Part shown: positions 1 to 5,923 of the stretch, one piece after another
Layout: every line of letters starts with the position of its first letter
How positions within the stretch are numbered: position 1 is the first letter of the stretch
Notes under the pieces: generated by a model
Databases searched by the model: none
Seen by the model: only the letters and a program-made list of their open reading frames with translations
What the model was told of the DNA's origin: nothing
Position numbers and translations under genes: made by a program
Assembly (NCBI GenBank): GCA_027686065.1
Contig: JAQCTH010000115.1
Coordinates: 1-6,677, forward strand
Origin: Clostridiaceae bacterium AF10-41
GTDB lineage: Bacteria; Bacillota; Clostridia; Clostridiales; Clostridiaceae
Length of the DNA: 6,677 bases
Reading direction: 5' to 3'

Positions 1-81
1 ATAAAATAACTTCTAGTGCTAATAAAACTAAAAATGTTAATATACTTTCATGCACTATTAATAATTTATAAATCAAAGTCA

Positions 82-134
82 CTATTTTAAAAATAATAAA
101 AACTACAAAGAAGTTAAAGCTTTATAGTTTTTAT
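82..134 (-). terminator. Rho-independent terminator of the purine permease gene
   Basis: Two 15-base arms at 96-110 and 120-134 pair around a 9-base loop. The only non-Watson-Crick position is a C/A mismatch on the plus strand, which becomes a U-G wobble in minus-strand RNA, so the hairpin fits minus transcription. It begins 18 nt after the permease stop codon and is followed on the minus strand by a T-rich run (TTATTTTTAAAATAG). The stem is AT-rich, which makes it weaker than a GC-rich terminator. Confidence 0.8.
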
Positions 135-152
135 CAATCTATTTTTATTCTT

Positions 153-1469
153 TTATATCATAAACTTCAAAACAAATACTGCTCCTACTACTATAGTTGA
201 AATAGTTAGTTCTTTATATTTCCCTGTAAATATTTTAAGTATTATATATGATAAAACTCCAAATACCATTCCATCTGAAATACTATAAGCTAGAGGCATC
301 ATTATTATAGTTAAAAATGCAGGTAGCGCTTCTGTCCAATCTTCTAAATCTATTTCTTTAATAGGCTCTAGCATAAATAATCCTACTAATACTAAAGCAC
401 TACATGTTACTGCTGATGTAATAATTCCAAATAAAGGTGCAAAGAATAGTGCGAGTGTAAACATAATAGCTGTTGATACTGCCGTTAATCCAGTTCTTCC
501 ACCTTCAGCAACCCCAGCAGCACTTTCAACAAATGTACTTACTGTACTAGTTCCAAGACAAGCTCCTAAAGTAGTTCCAATGGCATCTGATAAAAGTGCC
601 TTTTTAATATTTGGAACTTTTCCTTCACTGTCCAACATCTTAGCTTTTGTTGCAACTCCAACTAATGTACCTATTGTATCAAACATATCCATAAATAATA
701 ATGTAAATAAGACAATTAGCATATCTATTGATAATATATTATGCCATTCAAATTTCATAAATACAGAACTAATTGATGGTGGAGCACTTATAATTGCATC
801 TGGTAAATTAGTTATCCCCATCGGAATGCCTATTATGGCTGTTATTATCATTCCTATAAATAATGCACCTTTAACATTTCTAGCCATTAATATTCCTGTT
901 ATAACTATTCCTATAATTGCAAGTAATCCTGGACCTTTTGTTATATCTCCAAGTGCTATTAATGTTCCTTCACTTTTAACAATGACTCCTGCTCCTTCAA
1001 GTCCTATAACAGCTATAAACAAACCTATTCCAACTGAAATTGCCTTTTTAATATTTGCTGGTATAGAATCAACTATAGCTTCACGAACATTAAAAGCAGT
1101 AAGTAATATAAATATTATACCTTCTAAAAATACGGCTGTTAATGCGAACTGAAATGAATAACCCATTCCTATGACTACTGTAAATGCAAAGAAAGCATTT
1201 AATCCCATACCTGGTGCTTGAGCAAATGGAAGCTTAGCATATACTCCCATTATTAGAGTTGAAATAATTGCTGAAACAGCAGTTGCTGTAAATACGGCAC
1301 CACTATCCATTCCTGCTTGTGAAAGTATTGAAGGGTTAACTATTAATATATATGCCATGGTCATAAATGTAGTTATTCCTGCTATAATTTCTCTTTTTAT
1401 ATTTGATCCATTTTCAGTTATCCCAAAATAATTATCAACTATTCCATCATTTTTAAATATTGTTTTCAT
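153..1469 (-). CDS. NCS2-family purine permease (AzgA/PbuG type, adenine/guanine/hypoxanthine uptake)
   Basis: This is a 438-aa integral membrane protein, the usual length for the AzgA/PbuG branch of the NCS2 nucleobase transporters, which import purine bases with protons across the cytoplasmic membrane. Family signatures are visible in order: AGITTFMTMAYILIVNP at residues 30-46, QAPGMGLNAFFA at 84-95, FMDMFDTIGTLVG at 259-271 and GTSTVSTFVESAAGV followed by AEGGRTG at 306-327. Many hydrophobic segments run through to the C-terminus. The frame is open to a GTG at 1568, but I chose ATG at 1469 because AGAGGG lies 5 nt upstream, the family N-terminus (FKNDGIVDNYFGI) follows directly, and a likely -10 box at 1506-1511 would put the mRNA start after the longer start. 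Exact base specificity (guanine/hypoxanthine versus adenine) cannot be read from the sequence. The gene appears to be transcribed alone. Confidence 0.93.
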   Translation of the reverse strand: MKTIFKNDGIVDNYFGITENGSNIKREIIAGITTFMTMAYILIVNPSILSQAGMDSGAVFTATAVSAIISTLIMGVYAKLPFAQAPGMGLNAFFAFTVVIGMGYSFQFALTAVFLEGIIFILLTAFNVREAIVDSIPANIKKAISVGIGLFIAVIGLEGAGVIVKSEGTLIALGDITKGPGLLAIIGIVITGILMARNVKGALFIGMIITAIIGIPMGITNLPDAIISAPPSISSVFMKFEWHNILSIDMLIVLFTLLFMDMFDTIGTLVGVATKAKMLDSEGKVPNIKKALLSDAIGTTLGACLGTSTVSTFVESAAGVAEGGRTGLTAVSTAIMFTLALFFAPLFGIITSAVTCSALVLVGLFMLEPIKEIDLEDWTEALPAFLTIIMMPLAYSISDGMVFGVLSYIILKIFTGKYKELTISTIVVGAVFVLKFMI

Positions 1470-1474
1470 TTTAT

Positions 1475-1480
1475 CCCTCT
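1475..1480 (-). promoter_or_regulatory. Ribosome binding site that fixes the permease start
   Basis: AGAGGG lies 5 nt before the ATG at 1469. No comparable site precedes the upstream GTG at 1568, so the extra 33 codons of the longer frame are probably not translated. Confidence 0.75.
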
Positions 1481-1505
1481 TTCGTATTATTTTATAAATC
1501 CCTGA

Positions 1506-1537
1506 ATTATAATACACTAAATTTCGACAAATTCCAA
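1506..1537 (-). promoter_or_regulatory. Probable promoter of the purine permease gene
   Basis: A perfect TATAAT -10 box lies at 1506-1511 on the minus strand. The -35 region is poor: TTGGAA at 1532-1537 has a long 20-nt spacer, and TTGTCG is too close (13 nt). The implied start near 1499 gives a leader of about 30 nt, too short to hold a purine riboswitch. The call rests mainly on the -10 box and its position. Confidence 0.45.
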
Positions 1538-1724
1538 GTATAAAACGAATATTATTAATATTTTTCACAATATTTTTTGTGATAACATTTTCTTAACTAC
1601 ACTTTTTTATTTTATATATCATTATAGTTCGTAATTAATACTTTAACTTACAAATATTATTTTAGCAGATTAATAATTTATTAAATAACAATATAGGACC
1701 TAAAAAGATAATAAAAAAGACATG

Positions 1725-1764
1725 AAAAAAGCCCCGTATAAAGCCATTTACTAAACACGGGACT
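1725..1764 (-). terminator. Rho-independent terminator of the NifU-like/GGGtGRT operon
   Basis: On the minus strand AGTCCCGT pairs with ACGGGGCT over 8 bp (one T-G wobble), and the stem is followed by TTTTTT. It lies about 75 nt after the GGGtGRT stop codon. A second, smaller hairpin without a T-run (TCCCAA at 1785-1790 with TTGGGA at 1804-1809) lies between the stop codon and the terminator and may protect the 3' end. The terminator separates the operon from the permease gene. Confidence 0.88.
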
Positions 1765-1839
1765 AATTTATCTATTTATTTCTTTCCCAATTTTTTTATT
1801 AGCTTGGGATGTCTATTTTAAGTATACACTTAGAGTATC

Positions 1840-2838
1840 TTACTTTGAGTGTTCTTCTATAGCAACTGCAACAGCAACTGTAGCACCTACCATTGGGTTG
1901 TTACCCATTCCGATAAGACCCATCATTTCAACGTGAGCTGGAACTGATGAAGATCCTGCAAATTGTGCATCTGAATGCATTCTTCCCATAGTATCTGTCA
2001 TACCGTATGAAGCTGGACCTGCTGCCATATTATCTGGATGAAGAGTTCTTCCTGTACCACCACCTGATGCTACTGAGAAGTATCTCTTTCCTTGATCAAC
2101 ACATTCTTTTTTATATGTTCCAGCAACTGGATGTTGGAATCTTGTAGGGTTAGTTGAGTTACCAGTGATTGATACATCAACTCCTTCGTGATGCATTATA
2201 GCAACACCTTCTCTAACATCATTTGCTCCATAACATTTAACTTTAGCTCTTGGTCCATTTGAATATGGAACTTCTCTAACTATTTCTAATTTACCTGTAA
2301 AGAAATCAAAGTTAGTTTCAACATAAGTAAATCCATTGATTCTTGAAATTATAAATGCGGCATCTTTTCCTAAACCATTTAATATAACTCTTAATGGCTC
2401 TTTTCTTACTTTATTAGCCTTTTCAGCTATTTTTATAGCGCCTTCTGCTGCTGCAAAACTTTCGTGTCCTGCTAAGAAAGCAAAACATTTAGTTTCTTCT
2501 CTTAAAAGCATAGCTCCTAAGTTACCATGTCCTAAACCAACTTTTCTATCATCTGCAACTGAACCTGGAATACAGAAAGCTTGCAAGCCTTCTCCTATAG
2601 CTTCTGCTGCTTCTGCTGCTTTTGTGCAGCCTTTTTTAATTGCTATAGCAGCACCTAAAGTGTATGCCCACATAGCATTTTCAAAAGCGATTGGTTGAGT
2701 AGATTTTACTATATCGTAAACGTCTATTCCTTTTTCATCGCAAACTGTCTTTGCATCTTCTATTTTACTCATTCCGTATTTTTCTAATACAGGAATGATT
2801 TGATTTATTCTTCTTTCATAACTTTCAAATAATGGCAT
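1840..2838 (-). CDS. GGGtGRT protein (conserved, function unknown)
   Basis: This 332-aa protein carries the motif that names its family, GGGTGRT at residues 259-265, inside FSVASGGGTGRTLHPDN. Other conserved-looking blocks are GLGHGNLGAMLL at 101-112, AIMHHEGVDVSITGNSTNPT at 213-232 and the Gly/Met-rich C-terminus around 303-320. It has no signal peptide and no clear membrane segment, so it is probably cytoplasmic. Cysteines at 33, 71, 89, 118, 202 and 246 and many histidines could bind metal, but they form no pattern I recognise. It follows the NifU-like gene by 20 nt with its own Shine-Dalgarno (AAGGGGG), so the two are almost certainly co-transcribed. From memory, this protein is usually encoded beside a NifU-like scaffold protein and has no established biochemical role. 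A link to iron-sulfur or metal handling is inferred from the partner only. Confidence 0.92.
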   Translation of the reverse strand: MPLFESYERRINQIIPVLEKYGMSKIEDAKTVCDEKGIDVYDIVKSTQPIAFENAMWAYTLGAAIAIKKGCTKAAEAAEAIGEGLQAFCIPGSVADDRKVGLGHGNLGAMLLREETKCFAFLAGHESFAAAEGAIKIAEKANKVRKEPLRVILNGLGKDAAFIISRINGFTYVETNFDFFTGKLEIVREVPYSNGPRAKVKCYGANDVREGVAIMHHEGVDVSITGNSTNPTRFQHPVAGTYKKECVDQGKRYFSVASGGGTGRTLHPDNMAAGPASYGMTDTMGRMHSDAQFAGSSSVPAHVEMMGLIGMGNNPMVGATVAVAVAIEEHSK

Positions 2839-2858
2839 AATACTTTTCCCCCTTCAAA

Positions 2859-3551
2859 CTATTCGTGTCTTGGATCAATAGTTTTAACTGCTTCGTCAAA
2901 TCTACCATATTGACCTGTTGCTTTTTCCATTGCTTCGTTAGCATCCATTCCTTTAGCAACCATTTCCATCATTTTTCCTAAATGTACAAATCTATATCCA
3001 ATGATTTCATTATTTGCATCTAAAGCAACTTTTGTTACATATCCTTCTGCCATTTCTAGGTATCTTGTTCCCTTTGCAACTGTTCCGTACATAGTACCAA
3101 CTTGTGATCTAAGCCCCTTTCCTAAATCCTCAAGTCCAGCTCCTATTGGTAGTCCACCTTCTGAGAAAGCAGTTTGGCTTCTTCCGTAAACTATTTGAAG
3201 GAATAATTCTCTCATAGCTGTATTTATTGCATCACAAACTAAATCTGTATTTAATGCTTCTAGTATTGTCTTTCCTGGTAATATCTCTGAAGCCATTGCT
3301 GCTGAATGTGTCATACCTGAACATCCTATAGTTTCAACTAATGCTTCTTCAATTATTCCATCCTTAACATTTAAAGTTAATTTACAAGCTCCTTGTTGAG
3401 GTGCACACCAACCCACACCGTGAGTTAATCCTGAAATGTCTTTAACTTCTTTAGCTTGTACCCATCTTCCTTCAACAGGAATTGGTGCTGGTCCATGATT
3501 TGGTCCCTTGGCAACAATGCACATTTCTTCCACTTCTCTTGAATACATCAT
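2859..3551 (-). CDS. NifU/IscU-like iron-sulfur cluster assembly scaffold protein
   Basis: This 230-aa soluble protein is the first gene of the operon with the GGGtGRT protein. Residues about 45-110 resemble the NifU N-terminal/IscU fold: GVGWCAPQQGACKLTLNV (45-62), then VETIGCSGMTHSAAMASEI (72-90), then GKTILEAL (93-100). C49 and C77 fall where the first two cluster-binding cysteines of IscU would be. C56 and C106 are further candidates. The Asp that follows the first cysteine in IscU (C-G-D) is absent (C-A-P here), and C106 is closer to C77 than the usual third ligand. The C-terminal 120 residues are an extension not found in short IscU proteins. The start is the first of two adjacent ATGs, 7 nt behind a strong GGGAGGAG. 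The scaffold role follows from family resemblance; whether this version builds clusters for general use is not shown. Confidence 0.88.
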   Translation of the reverse strand: MMYSREVEEMCIVAKGPNHGPAPIPVEGRWVQAKEVKDISGLTHGVGWCAPQQGACKLTLNVKDGIIEEALVETIGCSGMTHSAAMASEILPGKTILEALNTDLVCDAINTAMRELFLQIVYGRSQTAFSEGGLPIGAGLEDLGKGLRSQVGTMYGTVAKGTRYLEMAEGYVTKVALDANNEIIGYRFVHLGKMMEMVAKGMDANEAMEKATGQYGRFDEAVKTIDPRHE

Positions 3552-3669
3552 ATTATATCTCCTCCCTAATTATAGATTGCTATAGTCTTATTATGCTTAT
3601 AACAATTCGTTAAATATGTAGACTACAAGTAATCGGGACAAATATAGCCCCTCTGGGTTAAATTTATCC
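3552..3669 (-). promoter_or_regulatory. Leader of about 120 nt before the NifU-like gene
   Basis: If the promoter at 3677-3705 is right, transcription starts near 3670 and leaves a leader of about 118 nt. It holds a G/C-rich patch (CCCAGAGGGGC, then GTCCCG about 7 nt later) in an otherwise AT-rich stretch, a short palindrome TGTAGTCTACA, and a small hairpin (TATAG/CTATA) just before the Shine-Dalgarno. I matched it by eye to no known riboswitch class and see no terminator-like hairpin with a T-run. A regulatory role is possible but unproven. Confidence 0.3.
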
Positions 3670-3691
3670 TACATCTATAATAACAGATGTA
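3670..3691. repeat. 7-bp inverted repeat around the -10 box, candidate operator
   Basis: TACATCT (3670-3676) and AGATGTA (3685-3691) form a perfect inverted repeat with an 8-nt centre that contains the -10 hexamer of the operon promoter. Transcription would start inside one arm, so the full hairpin would not be present in the RNA. That favours a DNA-binding site for a dimeric regulator over an RNA structure. I do not recognise it as a Fur, PerR, Rex or IscR consensus. Confidence 0.45.
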
Positions 3692-3705
3692 ATAAATCCA
3701 AACAA
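3677..3705 (-). promoter_or_regulatory. Probable promoter of the NifU-like/GGGtGRT operon
   Basis: On the minus strand TTGTTT (3700-3705) is followed after exactly 17 nt by TATTAT (3677-3682), and a TG one base upstream of the hexamer makes an extended -10 (TGTTATTAT). The -35 box matches consensus at only three positions, but the extended -10 compensates. The site is back to back with the tRNA promoter, about 48 nt away and reading the other way. Confidence 0.6.
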
Positions 3706-3752
3706 TATTATATTATAAAAAATATACCTTTTATACCATAAAAATTTAATAC

Positions 3753-3781
3753 TTGCCATTCAAATACATTTCTGATATAAT
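3753..3781 (+). promoter_or_regulatory. Promoter of the tRNA-Leu gene
   Basis: TTGCCA (3753-3758) and a perfect TATAAT (3776-3781) are separated by 17 nt, with a TG just upstream of the -10. The start would be near 3788, leaving a leader of about 8 nt before the mature tRNA. This is the best-matching promoter in the window, as expected for a stable RNA gene. Confidence 0.88.
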
Positions 3782-3795
3782 AATTTTTGCAGCCA

Positions 3796-3878
3796 GTCGG
3801 CATGGCGGAACTGGCAGACGCACATGACTCAAAATCATGCGGGAAACCGTGAGGGTTCGATTCCCTCTGCCGGCACCA
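3796..3878 (+). tRNA. tRNA-Leu (anticodon CAA)
   Basis: A full class II cloverleaf can be drawn. The acceptor stem pairs GTCGGCA with TGCCGGC (one T-G wobble). The D-arm region contains TGGCGGAACTGGCAGACGC. The anticodon stem CATGA/TCATG carries the loop CTCAAAA, with anticodon CAA at 3830-3832. The long variable arm is CGG-GAAA-CCG, and the T arm is GAGGG-TTCGATT-CCCTC. The discriminator is A and the CCA end is encoded (3876-3878). The long variable arm and A discriminator fit leucine; the tRNA reads UUG codons. It stands alone, with its own promoter and terminator. Confidence 0.97.
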
Positions 3879-3890
3879 ATAATTATAAGA

Positions 3891-3941
3891 AATGACTTTA
3901 TCACTAGGGGTAATTACCCTTTGATAAAGTCATTTTTGTTT
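3891..3941 (+). terminator. Rho-independent terminator of tRNA-Leu
   Basis: A perfect 13-bp stem (AATGACTTTATCA at 3891-3903 with its complement at 3922-3934) continues, after a 2-nt bulge, into a second helix (AGGGGT with ACCCTT) closed by an AATT loop. It is followed by TTTTGTTTT. It starts 12 nt after the tRNA CCA end. The minus-strand side is much less T-rich, so it acts mainly in the plus direction. Confidence 0.92.
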
Positions 3942-4007
3942 TACATATATTTATATTTCTTAACAAATTGCTGAATATTTAAATATTTCATGGTCAAAAT
4001 AATCTTG

Positions 4008-4015
4008 AAAGGTGG
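4008..4015 (+). promoter_or_regulatory. Ribosome binding site of the first small exported protein
   Basis: AAAGGTGG lies 8 nt before the ATG at 4024. The in-frame GTG at 4012 is part of this site, so it is not the start. I could not identify a convincing promoter between the tRNA terminator and this site. Confidence 0.8.
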
Positions 4016-4023
4016 TTATTTTG

Positions 4024-4341
4024 ATGAAAAAGGTTATTGTTCTTATTTTGATTTCTTTATTTATAAATTTTAATATTGTTAAAGCAGATCCTCAGCTTAC
4101 TACTAATATCTTTAAAGAAGGTATATATGATGTTAGTTCTATTAAGAGTTCATTAGGAAATATTACGACAGTTCAAAATATTTCTAAAGATAAAAATCTA
4201 TATCTTATAATCTTAGATGATAAGCAAGCTGTAATACATACAATAAAAATGACACCTAATTCTGCGAAGTATAAATTAAGCGACTTAGAACCTAATTTTA
4301 AAATGATATTAATTGGAGATGGAGATGCATTCTTATCTTAA
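4024..4341 (+). CDS. Small exported protein, paralogue 1 (function unknown)
   Basis: This is a 105-aa protein. Residues 1-21 form a classic signal peptide: MKK, a hydrophobic core (VIVLILISLFINFNI) and a likely cleavage after VKA, leaving about 84 residues that begin DPQ. The mature part has alternating hydrophobic residues (LYLIILDD, FKMILIG) suggesting a small beta-rich domain, contains no cysteine, and has no lipobox, so it is probably secreted or wall-associated. It aligns without gaps over its whole length with the next gene, with about 38 of 105 positions identical by my hand count, including EGxY near residue 32, PNSxK near 78 and GxGxxxLS at the C-terminus. I do not recognise a named family. 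No hairpin terminator separates it from its neighbour 69 nt on, so the two may be co-transcribed. Confidence 0.82.
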   Translation: MKKVIVLILISLFINFNIVKADPQLTTNIFKEGIYDVSSIKSSLGNITTVQNISKDKNLYLIILDDKQAVIHTIKMTPNSAKYKLSDLEPNFKMILIGDGDAFLS

Positions 4342-4394
4342 TTACATCTACATGTTAAAATCAGTTACAATGATTTCTATATACAATATTTATA

Positions 4395-4402
4395 AAAGGT
4401 GG
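4395..4402 (+). promoter_or_regulatory. Ribosome binding site of the second small exported protein
   Basis: AAAGGTGG followed by GGTTATT-like spacing and ATG at 4411 repeats the arrangement of the first gene exactly, with 8 nt between site and ATG. The in-frame GTG at 4399 is again part of the site. The shared context suggests that the duplication included the translation signal. Confidence 0.8.
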
Positions 4403-4410
4403 TTATTATA

Positions 4411-4728
4411 ATGAAAAAGTTTATAACTATGCTATTAATAGCTTTAACTTTATCAATTAATATTGTTAAAGCCGAACCTCAAATTAAACCTATTCAGCTT
4501 ACTGAAGGAGTATATGAAGCAAGTAAATTTGATATTCCTTTAAGTGATTTAAAATATGTTGCAAATTCATCAGATAATAACTTTGCTTATTTTATTGTCT
4601 TTAATGATGATGAAACTATTCTTCAATCAATAAAACTATTGCCTAATTCACCAAAGTTCGAACTGTACCCACTATCATCTCATTATAGAATAGTAATAAT
4701 AGGAAATGGTGCTGTTGTTTTATCTTAA
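4411..4728 (+). CDS. Small exported protein, paralogue 2 (function unknown)
   Basis: This 105-aa protein is the same length as paralogue 1 and collinear with it. A signal peptide (MKKFITMLLIALTLSINIVKA) precedes a mature part beginning EPQ. Shared residues include NIVKA-xPQ at the processing site, EGxY, SIK/TIK followed by PNS, and the terminal IGxG...LS. The middle (residues about 38-60) has diverged most, for example DIPLSDLKYVANSSDNNF here. The mature form has no cysteine, no membrane segment and no sortase or wall-binding motif. The function is unknown; an extracellular or cell-surface location is inferred from the signal peptide. A strong terminator follows 17 nt after the stop codon, marking the end of the unit. 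Confidence 0.82.
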   Translation: MKKFITMLLIALTLSINIVKAEPQIKPIQLTEGVYEASKFDIPLSDLKYVANSSDNNFAYFIVFNDDETILQSIKLLPNSPKFELYPLSSHYRIVIIGNGAVVLS

Positions 4729-4744
4729 AATTTTACTTTATTAA

Positions 4745-4799
4745 AATGAATGAGTTAATCTATATTTAGATAACTCACTCATTTTTATTTTTATTTTTA
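4745..4799 (+). terminator. Rho-independent terminator between convergent genes
   Basis: AATGA, a mismatch, TGAGTT, a bulged A and ATCT pair with AGAT, AACTCA, a mismatch and TCATT around a 6-nt loop. The hairpin is followed by TTTTTATTTTTATTTTT on the plus strand. It closes the small-protein unit. The minus-strand side (TTTTAATAAAG) is only moderately T-rich, but no other hairpin follows the sugar dehydrogenase gene, so it may serve both directions. Confidence 0.87.
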
Positions 4800-4820
4800 T
4801 ATAAGCATTGTTGGTTAAGT

Positions 4821-5915
4821 TTATTTAGGAGTTAATTTTATAATTCTATCATCATTTATACTTGGATTTCCTTTTCCGTCCCTATTGTTTGTTGTTATAT
4901 ATATAGATCCATCTTTTGCTTCAATAACATCACGTAACCTTCCAAATTCGTTTTTCATTATAGCTTCAACATTCGTAACCATTGTCCCTTCTTCATTTAA
5001 TGAAATATTAAGCAATTGACTTCCTCTTAAATTTGCAACTAGCAATCTATTTTTCCAAGGCCCTTGATTTATAAATGTAATACCCGAAGGTGCCCAAGTT
5101 TCTTCTTCACTTTGTAATATAGGCTTCTGTGATAAAATATTATCTGATACTTCATCGCCTTGAACTATAGGCCATCCATAATTTGCGCCTGCCTTTATAA
5201 GGTTTATTTCATCATGCGCTGTTTGTCCATGCTCTGCTTCATACAATATGTTATTTGAATTCCATGCTAACCCTTGAGGATTTCTATGTCCTAAAGAATA
5301 AATGGGTGAATTAATAATTGGATTATCCTTAGGAATACTCCCATCTAATTCAAGTCTTAATATTTTTCCCGATAAGCTTGTTGAATCCTGTGCTAAATTA
5401 GGAGTTGCGGCATCTCCTGTTGCTATATATAACTTTTTATCCGGACCTATTTTTAATCTTCCACCATTATGAATTCTCCAACCAGGAATTTTATCTAAAA
5501 TCACTTTATCAATAGATGCTTTATTATTATTTTCAACTAATCTTACTACCTTATTATAAAGTTTATTATCTTCTAAATATGAATACATAACATATATATA
5601 GTGATTTTGTGAATAATCTGGATCTAAAGCTATTCCCATCAATCCACTCTCCCCACTGCTTATGAAAGGCGCTTTTAATGTAATTAGTGAGTTAGGATTA
5701 AGCTTGTCATTTTCAATTACTTTAATACTTCCAGTTCTTTCAGTAAAATATAGCTTTCCTTCATCACTTATATCCATTGCCCAAGGTATGTTCAAATTCT
5801 CTGCTATTACCTCTACTTTGTAAGGAAATTTTTCTAAAGGATCCGTATTTGTTTCGACCTTTGCTAAATTTCGCGACATTATATCAGTCAAAAGACTGTA
5901 GATTATTCTTTTCAT
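4821..5915 (-). CDS. PQQ-dependent aldose sugar dehydrogenase-like beta-propeller protein
   Basis: This 364-aa protein belongs to the glucose/sorbosone dehydrogenase family (soluble quinoprotein glucose dehydrogenase, E. coli YliI/Asd), which oxidises aldoses to lactones with PQQ. Matching motifs in order: LNIPWAMDIS (41-50), SGESGLMGIALDPDY (87-101), HNGGRLKIGPDKKLYIATGD (149-168) with H149 at the catalytic-base position, SGKILRLELDGSIPKDNP (182-199), LGHRNPQGLAW (208-218) with the PQQ-contacting Arg at 211, and DEINLIKAGANYGWP (235-249), whose D235-E236 match the calcium/PQQ region. The length fits the short YliI-like branch. I start at ATG 5915, 8 nt behind GGAGG; the frame also opens at a TTG (5930) that overlaps that site. 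Oddly, the N-terminus (MKRIIYSLLTDIMSRNLAKV) is not a convincing signal peptide, although most relatives are exported. Substrate and use of PQQ are inferred from the family. Confidence 0.9.
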   Translation of the reverse strand: MKRIIYSLLTDIMSRNLAKVETNTDPLEKFPYKVEVIAENLNIPWAMDISDEGKLYFTERTGSIKVIENDKLNPNSLITLKAPFISSGESGLMGIALDPDYSQNHYIYVMYSYLEDNKLYNKVVRLVENNNKASIDKVILDKIPGWRIHNGGRLKIGPDKKLYIATGDAATPNLAQDSTSLSGKILRLELDGSIPKDNPIINSPIYSLGHRNPQGLAWNSNNILYEAEHGQTAHDEINLIKAGANYGWPIVQGDEVSDNILSQKPILQSEEETWAPSGITFINQGPWKNRLLVANLRGSQLLNISLNEEGTMVTNVEAIMKNEFGRLRDVIEAKDGSIYITTNNRDGKGNPSINDDRIIKLTPK

Positions 5916-5923
5916 ACCATTAT

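Noticed and set aside
580..1152. Long plus-strand open frame inside the permease gene
   Set aside because: It lies antisense to a clear membrane transporter, has no Shine-Dalgarno, and its composition mirrors the hydrophobic codons of the opposite strand.
1518..1552. PurR-box-like sequences (TTTCGACAAAT and AAAACGAATAT) near the permease promoter
   Set aside because: Both lack the CCGAAC core and face the same way, whereas PurR boxes are inverted pairs; the AT flanks match by chance in this genome.
1470..1724. Purine riboswitch before the permease gene
   Set aside because: None of the conserved purine riboswitch core is visible on the minus strand, and the likely promoter leaves a leader of only about 30 nt.
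2336..3189. Plus-strand open frames inside the GGGtGRT and NifU-like genes
   Set aside because: They are antisense shadows of two well-supported genes and carry no motifs or translation signals.
3796..3878. tRNA-Leu as an integration site of a mobile element
   Set aside because: No repeat of the tRNA 3' end, integrase gene or change in composition is visible in the window.
3974..3987. Perfect 14-bp palindrome AATATTTAAATATT upstream of the first small exported gene
   Set aside because: It is made only of A and T in an AT-rich intergenic stretch, so chance is likely, and no promoter anchors it.
4342..4349. TTACATCT matches an arm of the inverted repeat at the NifU-like promoter
   Set aside because: It is a single half-site without a partner arm; an 8-base match in this composition is not significant.
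4351..4386. Possible promoter between the two small exported genes (TTAAAA, 17 nt, TATATA)
   Set aside because: Both boxes are weak matches in AT-rich DNA, and the lack of a terminator before it makes co-transcription the simpler reading.
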